A stretch of DNA of 17,749 bases from NCBI GenBank assembly GCA_964643965.1, contig CAZXVH010000108.1, positions 1 to 17,749 on the forward strand, given 5' to 3'. Origin of the DNA: GCA-2746795 sp964643965. Lineage in GTDB: Bacteria; Chloroflexota; Anaerolineae; Promineifilales; Promineifilaceae. The notes under the pieces are model-generated. The model was not told the origin of the DNA, searched no databases, and saw nothing but the letters and a program-made list of their open reading frames with translations. The position numbers were made by a program, and so were the translations under genes. The number at the start of each line of letters is the position of its first letter. Position 1 is the first letter of the stretch. Shown piece after piece: positions 6,990 through 16,654 of this stretch.

Positions 6990-7868
6990 CTATGGTCTTA
7001 ACGACGCTTTTCCCGTCCAACTGGGGCGCAAGTAGATAAACCAGTAGCCCAGCCCCACCATCAACGCGCCGCCAATGATATTGCCGATGGTGACGGGCAG
7101 CAGGTTGACCAGGAAAAAGTTGCTCCAGGTTAGTGGGGCGTAATCGGCAGGGGTTTTACCGATGCTGGCCCAAAAATCGGCGTTGGCGCCGGCCTTGATA
7201 AAGAGGCCGATGGGGATGAAATACATGTTTGCCACGCTATGCTCAAAACCGGCGGCGACAAAAGCGGTGATGGGGAAAATGATCGCCAGGATTTTATCGG
7301 CGGCAGTGCGGGCGCCGATACACAACCAGACGGCCAGGCAAACGAGTGCGTTGCAGAACAGCCCCAGCACGACCGCCTGCACGAAGCCGTACTGCACTTT
7401 GCCATTGGCAATGTTGAGGGCATTGAGACCGACCGCGCCGTCGGAGAAGGTGTATTGTTGGGTAAGATACATGCCAACGGCCGTTAAAAGTGAGCCTATA
7501 AAATTACCGATATACACCACCACCCAACTACGCAATACCAGCCGCGTGGTCACTTTGCGATCTATCCAGGCCATGATGATGAGGTTATTACCTGTGAACA
7601 GTTCGGCGCCAGCTAGAATCACCAAAATCAATCCCAGGCAGAAAGCGAAGCCGCCCAGGAATTTGGCGACGCCGTAAGGCATCTCGCCGGCCGTGCCGGT
7701 GGTGACGGTGGTGGCAAAAAGGGCGCCAAAGGCAATAAATGATCCGGCAATGACGGCCAGGGCCATCATGCGGTAAATACCTAAATTTACTTTGGCTACG
7801 CCGACATCTTCTGCTTTTTCAGCGATTTCGGCGGGGAGCAGTGCGTCTACAGAAAAAGATTGTTTCAT
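6990..7868 (-). CDS. focA: FocA/NirC-family formate (or nitrite) channel
   Basis: A 292-aa inner-membrane protein of the formate/nitrite transporter family, which works as a pentameric anion channel. Six hydrophobic helices and the family signatures are visible: AGAELFTGNN near residues 86-95, GNFIGSLL near 121, NALVCLAVW near 173, the FEHSVANMYFIP helix carrying the conserved pore His near 209-220, and VTIGNIIGGAL near the C-terminus. The ATG at 7868 has GAGGAG seven bases upstream on the minus strand. The upstream gene on the same strand is fhs, which uses formate, so formate is the likelier substrate; nitrite cannot be excluded. The usual partner pflB is not in the window. The leader contains a 42-bp palindrome. 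A strong hairpin terminator follows the stop. Confidence 0.9.
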   Translation of the reverse strand: MKQSFSVDALLPAEIAEKAEDVGVAKVNLGIYRMMALAVIAGSFIAFGALFATTVTTGTAGEMPYGVAKFLGGFAFCLGLILVILAGAELFTGNNLIIMAWIDRKVTTRLVLRSWVVVYIGNFIGSLLTAVGMYLTQQYTFSDGAVGLNALNIANGKVQYGFVQAVVLGLFCNALVCLAVWLCIGARTAADKILAIIFPITAFVAAGFEHSVANMYFIPIGLFIKAGANADFWASIGKTPADYAPLTWSNFFLVNLLPVTIGNIIGGALMVGLGYWFIYLRPSWTGKASLRP

Positions 7869-8080
7869 GAAATCTCCTCATTAATTTGGGACGCGGACAG
7901 CTGGTGCGCACCAGCTGTCCGCGTCCCATTTTCACTCATTAATTCGGCCAGGCCACTCTCTAACTCACCATCAGTAACTTGCCCGAATTTCCAATGCCAC
8001 TCCCAGATGATCGGCCGTTCACTGCGCCTTTTTATCATGAAGATAGCAAGAGGGTGAATGCTGGTTCTGTTGTCTGTCAT
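7865..8080 (-). CDS. Possible small ORF translationally coupled to focA
   Basis: A 71-codon frame starting at ATG 8080 ends in TGA (7865-7867), overlapping the focA ATG by four bases (ATGA), as in translationally coupled pairs. The predicted peptide contains RSERPIIWEWHWKFG (19-33) and an acidic stretch TDGELESGLAEL. Against it: no clear ribosome binding site before the ATG, no family that I recognise, and its last third runs through the 42-bp palindrome. It may be spurious. Confidence 0.2.
   Translation of the reverse strand: MTDNRTSIHPLAIFMIKRRSERPIIWEWHWKFGQVTDGELESGLAELMSENGTRTAGAHQLSASQINEEIS
7877..7944. repeat. 42-bp perfect palindrome bracketed by 10-bp direct repeats
   Basis: Positions 7887-7928 form a perfect palindrome with no spacer (arms start TGGGACGCGGACAGC and meet at TGC|GCA). 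It is bracketed by the direct repeat CTCATTAATT at 7877-7886 and 7935-7944. The 48 bases between the repeats could be a small inserted palindromic element with a duplicated target. It sits in the leader of focA, just upstream of its GAGGAG. In RNA it would form a very stable hairpin. Confidence 0.8.
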
Positions 8081-8128
8081 AAGATTGGGTGAAGCATGGG
8101 GGGATGAGAACAAGCTTTCTGGGCATCT

Positions 8129-8161
8129 AGCAGTTGAACTTCGCAAAGAAGTTCAACTGCT
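8129..8161. repeat. 14-bp hairpin inverted repeat between fhs and focA
   Basis: AGCAGTTGAACTTC (8129-8142) and GAAGTTCAACTGCT (8148-8161) pair perfectly around the loop GCAAA. It lies about 80 bases after the end of fhs on the minus strand. No T-run follows, so it may be a transcript-end or processing hairpin, or a dispersed repeat, rather than a classical terminator. Confidence 0.6.
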
Positions 8162-8238
8162 TCGATAATCGGGTACTGATGCTGGCAAACAGTGACAAAA
8201 GAAAATAGCAGCATCCGTCAGTATCAGTACCCCGAAAC

Positions 8239-10140
<1,902 letters not shown>

Positions 10141-10253
10141 CTATTACTCCTTTTATTTTCCGATGTTTCGGATGTTGTGGGATTGATGGTGGATATATTC
10201 TTGTTAAGGCATGAGAATCCCCAGTCACGCATTATTTTATTATTATCTCATAA

Positions 10254-10283
10254 ATTCTATTTATTGACTTTAATTTAAGACAA
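10254..10283 (-). promoter_or_regulatory. Candidate promoter of fhs
   Basis: On the minus strand TTGTCT (10278-10283), an 18-base spacer and TAGAAT (10254-10259) form a sigma70-like promoter in a very A/T-rich stretch. It would give a leader of about 105 bases before the fhs ATG. Confidence 0.5.
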
Positions 10284-10512
10284 GTAATGCCAGCAGGCGT
10301 AAGTTTTGTTGATGGGCGGAATTTATACGCCTATGTGCAAACGGGTATGTGGGCGTGGCGTACAAAAAGCCATGCCCTGACTCAACGTCAACAGAAATGA
10401 TGCGTACCCAAGTAACACGGGCAGCTTGCCTATTGTGGCCGGGAAGTTGATAATACGCTCCTTTAATAAACCGAAAAGGGAGTCGACCAAATAATCCTGG
10501 TTGAGTGAAAAT
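10284..10512. other. Intergenic spacer upstream of galM
   Basis: The divergent fhs-galM spacer covers 10141-10512. Apart from the fhs promoter I see no convincing galM promoter, operator or small gene. A minus-strand frame over 10323-10541 runs into galM, has no ribosome binding site and resembles no family. Confidence 0.5.
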
Positions 10513-11571
10513 ATGAACTTACAAAAAGAACACTTTGGCAAGACGCCTGCGGGCGAAACGATTCATCTGTACACATTGGGCAATGATGTGGGTATGGTTG
10601 TTAAAGTCACTAATTTTGGCGGCATCATCACATCCATTTTGGTTCCAGACCGCAGCGGAAAAGTCGTAGATGTGGTTCTGGGTTTTGATGATTTCCAAGG
10701 TTATCTGGGTAAAACCCCTTATTTTGGCAGTCTGGTGGGACGTTTTGCTAACCGCATTGCTGGCGGCAAATTTGAGCTGGCTGGCGTTACGTATACCCTG
10801 GCTCAAAACAACGGCGTAAATCATTTGCATGGCGGATTACGAGGTTTCGACAAGATGCTCTGGGAAGGGGACCCTTTTTCGACAGACGACAAGGTTGGGC
10901 TGAAGCTTTCTTACACAAGCCGGGATGGTGAAGAGGGGTATCCGGGTGATTTATATGTGGATGTCATTTACACCTTAACCAATGACAATGCCTTGCAGAT
11001 TGATTACCATGCCGTCAGCAGCAAGCCCACCATCGTCAACCTGACCAATCACACCTATTTTAACCTGGCCGGGGAGGGGGACATTTTAGATCATAGGCTG
11101 GCGATCAATGCCAACGAGTTCACGCCGATTGATGAGAGGCTTATTCCCACGGGTGAATTGCGAGCGGTGCAGGGCACACCCTTCGATTTCACCAATTTCA
11201 AACCGATTGGCGCCATGATAGACCAGCCTGATGAGCAGCTAATCTTTGCTGGGGGGTATGATCACAATTGGGTGTTTGACCACGAAGATGACAAGCCAGC
11301 TTTGGTGGCGATTGTTATTGAGCCAACAAGTGGGCGCTGCCTGGAGACGTATACCACGCAGCCCGGTATGCAGTTTTATTCCGGCAATTTTTTGGATGGC
11401 ACAATTGTGGGGAAAAAGGGCGTTCGTTATGGGCGGCGGTCTGGTTTTTGCCTGGAAACCCAACATTTTCCCGATTCACCGAACCAGCCTCATTTCCCTT
11501 CCACAACGTTAACGCCAGGGCAGGAATTGAAGCAAACGACCATTTACAAGTTTGTTCTCGTTGAAAATTAA
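10513..11571 (+). CDS. galM: Aldose 1-epimerase (mutarotase)
   Basis: Interconverts the alpha and beta anomers of galactose and other aldoses before galactokinase. From ATG 10513 the protein is 352 aa, the usual size. Family landmarks are present: the N-terminal FGKTPAGETIHLYTL, GRFANRIAGG (77-85), NHLHGG (103-108) with the first active-site His, NLTNHTYFNL (176-185) with the second His at 180, GYDHNWV (248-254), and the catalytic-base region GFCLETQHFPDSPN (311-324) with Glu315. An upstream TTG at 10501 is in frame, but no ribosome binding site precedes it. The ATG has only a weak purine stretch (GAGTGA, 10504-10509). No signal peptide is seen, so it is cytoplasmic. galT lies 4 kb downstream beyond the sdh operon, on the same strand. 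Confidence 0.93.
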   Translation: MNLQKEHFGKTPAGETIHLYTLGNDVGMVVKVTNFGGIITSILVPDRSGKVVDVVLGFDDFQGYLGKTPYFGSLVGRFANRIAGGKFELAGVTYTLAQNNGVNHLHGGLRGFDKMLWEGDPFSTDDKVGLKLSYTSRDGEEGYPGDLYVDVIYTLTNDNALQIDYHAVSSKPTIVNLTNHTYFNLAGEGDILDHRLAINANEFTPIDERLIPTGELRAVQGTPFDFTNFKPIGAMIDQPDEQLIFAGGYDHNWVFDHEDDKPALVAIVIEPTSGRCLETYTTQPGMQFYSGNFLDGTIVGKKGVRYGRRSGFCLETQHFPDSPNQPHFPSTTLTPGQELKQTTIYKFVLVEN

Positions 11572-11608
11572 TCTTGAACAGAAGCAATCGTTCTAAGGCA
11601 GTGAAGTT

Positions 11609-11633
11609 CGTACATACGTCCATTGTATGTACG
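11609..11633. other. Hairpin after galM, in the galM-sdhA spacer
   Basis: CGTACATAC (11609-11617) and GTATGTACG (11625-11633) form a perfect 9-bp stem with a 7-base loop, 38 bases after the galM stop, followed by GCTATATTTAT. It may be a weak terminator or an operator. The rest of 11572-11927 holds a small GCCGG/CCGGC inverted repeat near 11718-11733 and no gene. I could not assign the sdh promoter with confidence. Confidence 0.45.
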
Positions 11634-11927
11634 GCTATATTTATACTTGAAGATCCCGGTTTCTCATGACGTTTTTATCGTAAATTGATGTAACTTTCCA
11701 GGTAGGATATGGTTGGCCGGGAAATGCCGGCGTTGTTGCTTTGATGCGGAAAACAGTATACCCGGATTGGCCGAATTATGCGGCCTCATCATACTCCGCG
11801 CCGCCAACCGGCTGTCAAATCGGATGACATTCGTCCCCCTCCATTTATGACAATAGACACTATGAAAACCGGCCGTCCGCCATTACCCTTGTACCATGAT
11901 CCTCCCATTTAAAAAGGTAAGAATCCT

Positions 11928-13721
11928 ATGACCTCAGAAACCTTAACCCATGATGTGATTGTGGTTGGCGCGGGCCTGGCCGGTACCTGGGCAGCGCTAA
12001 CGGCCGCTCAGCATGGCGTCAAAGATATTGGCGTCCTCTCTAAAATCCATCCGCTGCGCTCACACAGCGGGGCGGCGCAAGGTGGCATCGCCGCTGCCCT
12101 CAACAATGTGCGCCCGGTGGCCGATACCGGTCCACGCGGCCCGCTAGAACAAATCCCCCCAGAAGCGGAGCCGGCAGATAGTTGGGAGCTCCACATGTTC
12201 GACACCATCAAAGGCTCCGACTGGCTTGGCGATCAAGACGCCATCGAGATTATGGTCAAAGAAGCGCCAGACATCCTCTATGCCTATGAGCATCTGGGCT
12301 GCGTCTTCAGCCGCACCCCAGATGGGCGTATTGCCCAGCGCCGGTTTGGCGGCCACAGTGCGCCCCGCGCCAACTATGCCGCCGATTGGACGGGCCATGT
12401 ATTGCTGCACACCATCCACGAACAAGCGCTGCGCCACGGCGTGCAGTTCTACAGTGAATGGTATGTCATGGAACTGCTCATTGAGGAGAACATTTGTCGC
12501 GGGGTGGTGGCCATGAACGTGTTGGATGGCTCCATTCACACCATGCGCGCCCGCGCCGTGGTTTTTGGCACAGGCGGCTATGGCCGCGCCTTCAAAATCA
12601 CCTCCAACGCCTTTGCCAATACGGGCGATGGCGTCGCCATTGCTTACGCCGCCGGTGTGCCGTTGATGGATATGGAGTTTGTGCAGTTCCACCCCACCGG
12701 CATCTACCGGCATGGCATTTTGATGAGTGAGGCGTGTCGCGGTGAAGGCGGCTATCTGCTCAACAGCAACGGCGAACGCTTTATGGAAAAGTACGCCGCA
12801 GACAAGATGGAATTAGCCCCGCGTGATCTGGTCAGCCGTTCCGAACAAACGGAAATCAATGAAGGACGCGGCATCGGCCCGGACAAACAAGGCATCCATC
12901 TGGATTTGCGCCATTTGGGACGGGACAAGATATTGAGTGTTTTGCCCCAGGTGCGGGAAATCGCTATTGACTTCACAGGCAAAGATCCCATCGACGACCT
13001 GATCCCGATTCAGCCCACCGCTCATTACAGCATGGGTGGCATCCCCACCACTGCCGATGGGCAGGTGATCGCTGACGCGGCGGGAACGCCTGTGACTGGT
13101 TTCTTTGCCGCCGGGGAGTGCGCCTGTGTCAGTGTACATGGCGCCAACCGGCTTGGCTCCAATAGTTTGCTAGAGGCTTCTGTATTTGGGCGGCGGGCGG
13201 GACAAGCGGTGGCCGCTTTTATGCAGGATGGCGCCAAGCTGCATCCGATCAGCGGCGATCCGGCGGGGCGAAACCAGAAGCGGGTGCGCGACCTATTGGC
13301 AAATGAGGGGCCGGAACTGGTGGAGACAATTGGGGAGACGTTGAAGCAGACGATGACGGAGAACTGCGGCGTTTTCCGGGATGGAACCAGGTTGCAGCAG
13401 GCCTATGATGATATTCTGACCCTTAAACCTCGTCTTAAAACGGCGCGGGTGATGGATAAAAGCGGCCGTTTCAACACCGATCTCCTGGCAGCCCTGGAAA
13501 CACAACATCTGGTCGCGTTTAGCGAAGTGATCGTGGCCGGGGCGCTGGCCCGCAGCGAAAGCCGGGGCGCCCATTCACGCACCGATTTCAAAGAACGGGA
13601 TGATGAAAACTGGCTCAAACATACTCTGGCCCACAAAAATGGCGAGGACGCACCTCGTTTAAGTTATAAAGATGTCAATATCGATTGGGAAAAGTTTCCA
13701 CCGCAGAAACGGCAGTATTAA
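11928..13721 (+). CDS. sdhA: Succinate dehydrogenase flavoprotein subunit
   Basis: FAD-carrying catalytic subunit of complex II (succinate to fumarate), on the cytoplasmic face of the membrane; 597 aa. Seen: the dinucleotide-binding GAGLAG (14-19), RSHSGAAQGGIAAAL with His46 as the expected covalent-FAD residue, QFHPTGIY (254-261) with the substrate His256, CRGEGG (271-276) with Arg272, APRD (298-301) with the proton-shuttle Arg300, HYSMGG (367-372) with His367, and GANRLGSNSLLEA (406-418) with Arg409. About 20 extra Pro-rich residues (61-83) follow the FAD-His region compared with E. coli SdhA. The ATG at 11928 has AAGG about 10 bases upstream. It is the first gene of an A-B-C-D operon. Fumarate reductase activity cannot be excluded from sequence alone. 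Confidence 0.95.
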   Translation: MTSETLTHDVIVVGAGLAGTWAALTAAQHGVKDIGVLSKIHPLRSHSGAAQGGIAAALNNVRPVADTGPRGPLEQIPPEAEPADSWELHMFDTIKGSDWLGDQDAIEIMVKEAPDILYAYEHLGCVFSRTPDGRIAQRRFGGHSAPRANYAADWTGHVLLHTIHEQALRHGVQFYSEWYVMELLIEENICRGVVAMNVLDGSIHTMRARAVVFGTGGYGRAFKITSNAFANTGDGVAIAYAAGVPLMDMEFVQFHPTGIYRHGILMSEACRGEGGYLLNSNGERFMEKYAADKMELAPRDLVSRSEQTEINEGRGIGPDKQGIHLDLRHLGRDKILSVLPQVREIAIDFTGKDPIDDLIPIQPTAHYSMGGIPTTADGQVIADAAGTPVTGFFAAGECACVSVHGANRLGSNSLLEASVFGRRAGQAVAAFMQDGAKLHPISGDPAGRNQKRVRDLLANEGPELVETIGETLKQTMTENCGVFRDGTRLQQAYDDILTLKPRLKTARVMDKSGRFNTDLLAALETQHLVAFSEVIVAGALARSESRGAHSRTDFKERDDENWLKHTLAHKNGEDAPRLSYKDVNIDWEKFPPQKRQY

Positions 13722-13773
13722 AGTGGCAAGTGGCAAGGTGGCGAGTTTTCCGGGCTAATGACGAGTTGCCACC
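13722..13773. repeat. Heptamer tandem repeat and inverted repeat between sdhA and sdhB
   Basis: Directly after the sdhA stop, AGTGGCA occurs twice in tandem (13722-13728, 13729-13735), followed by the variant AGGTGGC. GGTGGC (13737-13742) is matched by GCCACC (13768-13773), so a hairpin can form. The 99-base gap is unusual in an otherwise tightly packed operon. Confidence 0.55.
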
Positions 13774-13820
13774 CTGCTTACCTTGTCACCCTCTTCCGCA
13801 AATGATTAGGAGATGTTGTT

Positions 13821-14600
13821 ATGGCAAATAATGAAAACAGCGCGTCGGTGCGGGTGCAGCGTTTTAATCCCGACCTGGACGAAAAACCGTATTTCGACAC
13901 TTTTCAGGTCTCTTTGGCAGACGAGCCAACGCTGTTGGATGCGCTGCAATGGATCAAAACCACGTTAGATGGCAGCGTCACCTTTCGCAAATCGTGCCGT
14001 CATGCCATTTGTGGCAGCTGCGCCATGAATGTAAACGGCCGAAACCTGCTCGTGTGCCATCAACCGCTGCGCAAGCATTTAAATAGGAAGGGAGAGGTGA
14101 CGATACGGCCGTTACCCTATCTGCCCATCATCAAAGACCTGGTGGTGGATCGTACCGCTTTTTGGGAGCAGTATTTGCGGGTGAAACCGTGGCTGGTACC
14201 GCCACCAGACCTACCGGAAAAAGAGTTTCGCATGACCCCTGAAGAAGTGGAAGCGCTGCGTCACGCCGAAACTTGCATTATGTGTGGCGCCTGTTACTCC
14301 GCCTGCAATGTCATCGGCATGACCAAAGAGTACATCGGCCCTCACGCTTTGCTGAAAAGCTTCATGCGCGTCCTGGATCCGCGGGACACCATCCCCGAAG
14401 AGCGGCTGGCGGATGTAGCTGGCGGCGATGGCGTGGCCCGCTGCCACACTATTTTTAACTGCATTGACGCCTGTCCCAAAGGGTTGGATCCCACTTACGC
14501 CATTGAAACGCTGCGTGGCCTGACCCGCAAACGGCAGGCATGGGCCGCCCAACGAGTTGAACGGCAGAAAAGCTTGATTGTCGAGGAAGATGGGAGTTAA
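13821..14600 (+). CDS. sdhB: Succinate dehydrogenase iron-sulfur subunit
   Basis: Carries electrons from the SdhA flavin to the membrane quinone through three Fe-S clusters; 259 aa. All ligands are visible: [2Fe-2S] Cys59, Cys64, Cys67 and Cys79 (SCRHAICGSC...LVC), [4Fe-4S] Cys152, Cys155 and Cys158 in CIMCGACYSAC, then the further Cys162, Cys208, Cys214 and Cys218 (CHTIFNCIDACPKG) that supply the [3Fe-4S] cluster and the last [4Fe-4S] ligand. The ATG at 13821 follows AGGAG at about 13808-13812. sdhC starts 2 bases after the stop, so B and C are translationally linked. Confidence 0.96.
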   Translation: MANNENSASVRVQRFNPDLDEKPYFDTFQVSLADEPTLLDALQWIKTTLDGSVTFRKSCRHAICGSCAMNVNGRNLLVCHQPLRKHLNRKGEVTIRPLPYLPIIKDLVVDRTAFWEQYLRVKPWLVPPPDLPEKEFRMTPEEVEALRHAETCIMCGACYSACNVIGMTKEYIGPHALLKSFMRVLDPRDTIPEERLADVAGGDGVARCHTIFNCIDACPKGLDPTYAIETLRGLTRKRQAWAAQRVERQKSLIVEEDGS

Positions 14601-14602
14601 TT

Positions 14603-14953
14603 ATGTACAAAACCACCGGATTCGTTAGCTTTGTGCTGCGCCGTGTTTCTGGCGTGGCGTTGGTGATTTATTTATTTATGCACATGTGGGTGATTGGTTC
14701 CGTCAACCAGGGACCAGAAGCCTTTAATGCCCGTTTAAATATGGTGCAAACGCCGCTGTTTAAGGTGCTGGAAGTGGCTTTGCTGGCGGCCGTTGTCTAC
14801 CACGGGTTGGATGGTATTCGCCTGCTCATCATCCACCAGTTCAAGGTGACGGATTATCGCAAGAGCCTGTTTTATGCGGTTTTTGCAGTATCGGCGCTGC
14901 TGGTCATTGCTGGGGGTCTGCCCATCATCTTGTTTATGCTGGAAGGGAATTAG
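14603..14953 (+). CDS. sdhC: Succinate dehydrogenase cytochrome b subunit (SdhC)
   Basis: Membrane anchor of 116 aa with three predicted helices (about 16-33, 53-72, 88-112). The family motif RRVSG (13-17) carries the Ser/Arg expected near the quinone site. VYHGLDGIRLL (65-75) carries His67, the likely axial heme b ligand. The ATG at 14603 is preceded by GGGAG inside the end of sdhB. The stop overlaps the sdhD ribosome binding site. Confidence 0.85.
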   Translation: MYKTTGFVSFVLRRVSGVALVIYLFMHMWVIGSVNQGPEAFNARLNMVQTPLFKVLEVALLAAVVYHGLDGIRLLIIHQFKVTDYRKSLFYAVFAVSALLVIAGGLPIILFMLEGN

Positions 14954-14964
14954 GAGGCTGATTG

Positions 14965-15303
14965 ATGCGTACTTTTTGGATGCAACGCATAAGCGCGGTG
15001 GCGCTGATTTTCTTTTTAACTGTTCACATGATTGTGGTGCATTATCCACCGTTCCACATTGATTTCAGTCGCATTGCCGTGCGCATGGGTCAACCACTCT
15101 GGCAGGCGATGGACATTGCCTTTTTATTTTTTGTGCTGCTGCACGCTCTGGCCGGCGCCTATGTGGTGCTGACGGATATAGAACGGTTTAATCGGGGCAA
15201 ACGGATTTTGGCGGGAACGGCCGTTGTCATTGGCATTGGCGCGTTTATCTACGGCGTACAAACCATCCTGGCATTTGGGGCGTGGATGGCGGCCAGTTCG
15301 TAA
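14965..15303 (+). CDS. sdhD: Succinate dehydrogenase membrane anchor subunit (SdhD)
   Basis: Second small anchor, 112 aa, with three hydrophobic segments (about 9-26, 49-69, 82-106). QRISAVALIFFLTVHM (7-22) mirrors the SdhC quinone-site motif, and LLHALAGAYVVLTD (58-71) with His60 is the candidate second heme ligand. Position and size agree with SdhD. I chose ATG 14965, with AGGAGG at 14952-14957 seven bases away. A TTG three bases earlier would be too close to that site. One AACGGCCGTT copy (15216) lies in the last helix region, read as TAV. Confidence 0.82.
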   Translation: MRTFWMQRISAVALIFFLTVHMIVVHYPPFHIDFSRIAVRMGQPLWQAMDIAFLFFVLLHALAGAYVVLTDIERFNRGKRILAGTAVVIGIGAFIYGVQTILAFGAWMAASS

Positions 15304-15336
15304 TCCCCCACCCGTTTCCCCACCCATATTGCCAGC

Positions 15337-15585
15337 TTACGAACTTTCGCGCACAAGTAGCTCCGGCTGCAAGCGGACAAGTTCCATACTCGCGTCCGGA
15401 TCATCTATCATGTTGATCAACTGGCGCACCCCTTCGCGCCCCAGTTCTATCAAGTCTTGGCGAATGGCGCTTAAGGCAGGGTCAAAGTAAGGGGCTTCCG
15501 GGATGTCATCGAAGCCGACGATGGCCAGATCTTCGGGAATACGCCGCCCCATTTGGCGGGCAATCTTCATCGCCCCCAACGCCAT
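15337..15585 (-). pseudogene. Remnant of a LacI-family transcriptional regulator (C-terminal end only)
   Basis: The 82-aa frame reads as the last part of a LacI/GalR effector-binding domain: QMALGAMKIARQMGRRIP, then EDLAIVGFDDIPEAPYFDPALSAIRQD and a normal family C-terminus (split here; residues 17-46). In complete members about 250 residues, including the N-terminal HTH, precede this point. Here the frame continues upstream only for Q-L-F-L-E before a TGA (15601-15603), and galT begins on the opposite strand at 15603. No HTH is left, so it cannot act as a repressor. The break near 15590 coincides with the galT ribosome binding site. Its neighbours suggest that it once controlled galactose genes, which is inference. 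Confidence 0.85.
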
Positions 15586-15602
15586 CTGAAGGAATAATTC
15601 TC

Positions 15603-16637
15603 ATGAAATTTGACGCTAATGAATATCCGCATCGGCGCTTAAACCCGCTGACTGGTGAATATGTGCTGGTTTCCCCCCATCGCGCCAAACGGCCGTGGCT
15701 GGGGCAAGTGGAAAAGCTGCCAGGGGAAGAACGGCCGTCTTACGAACCCACCTGCTATCTCTGCCCCGGCAATACCCGTACCAGCGGCGAAGTCAACCCG
15801 GATTACGCCCATACCTACGTCTTTCCCAACGATTTTGCTGCCTTGCTGCCGGAAACCCCGAAGGGCGACGGCGATTCCTCCTTGTTTCAACTGGAAGCGG
15901 TGCGCGGCACGGCCCGGGTCATTTGTTTTTCGCCCCGGCACGATCTAACCTTGCCGGAAATGGCGCTGCCAGACATCCGCAAAGTGGTCGATACCTGGGC
16001 AGAGCAGGTAACCGAACTGGGGCAGACGTATCACTGGGTGCAGATTTTTGAGAACAAAGGGGCGGTGATGGGCTGCTCGATGCCCCATCCGCACGGCCAG
16101 GTGTGGGCGCTAGACACATTGCCCAACGAGCCGTTTAAGGAGGATGGGCAGCAGAGACGGTATTGGCAGGAAAACGGCCGTTGTCTACTGGTCGATTACG
16201 CCAAACAAGAAGCCGATAAAAAGGAACGTATCGTCGTGGAAAATGAGCATTGGTTGGCCGTGGTCCCCTTCTGGGCGGTGTGGCCGTTTGAGATATTGCT
16301 GCTGCCTCGCCGTCATGTCTGGCGCCTGCCGGATTTAGAGAACCCTGAACGGGATGCGCTGGCCGATATTCTCAAACGGCTGCTCATCAAATACGACAAC
16401 TTGTTTGAAACCACCTTCCCTTATTCCATGGGCTGGCACGGCGCTCCTTGTGACGATGGCGAAAACGATCATTGGCAGCTCCACGCCCATTTCTACCCGC
16501 CACTGCTGCGTTCCGCCACCGTCAAAAAGTTCATGGTGGGCTTTGAAATGCTGGGAGAGGCACAGCGGGATCTAACGGCCGAACAAGCGGCGCAGCGTCT
16601 GCGCGATTTAGCGGATATTCATTACAAAGCAGTCTAA
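15603..16637 (+). CDS. galT: Galactose-1-phosphate uridylyltransferase
   Basis: Leloir pathway enzyme that exchanges UMP between UDP-glucose and galactose-1-phosphate; cytoplasmic; 344 aa, the usual length (E. coli 348). Visible: RRLNPLTGEYVLVSPHRAKRP (11-31, shown in part by residues RRLNPL and SPHRAKRP), the zinc-type CYLC pair Cys51/Cys54, PNDFAAL (75-81), RHDL with His113, and the active-site SMPHPHGQVWA (159-169), in which His164 is the expected nucleophile followed by Gln166. The C-terminal HAHFYPPLLRS and KFMVGFEMLGE segments are also typical. The ATG at 15603 has AAGGA at 15589-15593. One AACGGCCGTT copy (16173) is read as NGR at about 191-193. galK and galE are not in the window. Confidence 0.95.
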   Translation: MKFDANEYPHRRLNPLTGEYVLVSPHRAKRPWLGQVEKLPGEERPSYEPTCYLCPGNTRTSGEVNPDYAHTYVFPNDFAALLPETPKGDGDSSLFQLEAVRGTARVICFSPRHDLTLPEMALPDIRKVVDTWAEQVTELGQTYHWVQIFENKGAVMGCSMPHPHGQVWALDTLPNEPFKEDGQQRRYWQENGRCLLVDYAKQEADKKERIVVENEHWLAVVPFWAVWPFEILLLPRRHVWRLPDLENPERDALADILKRLLIKYDNLFETTFPYSMGWHGAPCDDGENDHWQLHAHFYPPLLRSATVKKFMVGFEMLGEAQRDLTAEQAAQRLRDLADIHYKAV

Positions 16638-16654
16638 CTAATCGAGGAAATCAC

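Noticed and set aside
6816..7001. Cys-rich frame (CPVCGACC) after the unknown gene, suggesting a zinc ribbon
   Set aside because: It contains the focA terminator hairpin and its T-run, and has no ribosome binding site. The cysteines come from a TGT-rich stretch.
12144..12713. Minus-strand frame of 189 codons within sdhA
   Set aside because: Antisense to well-conserved catalytic motifs of SdhA; an artefact of codon bias.
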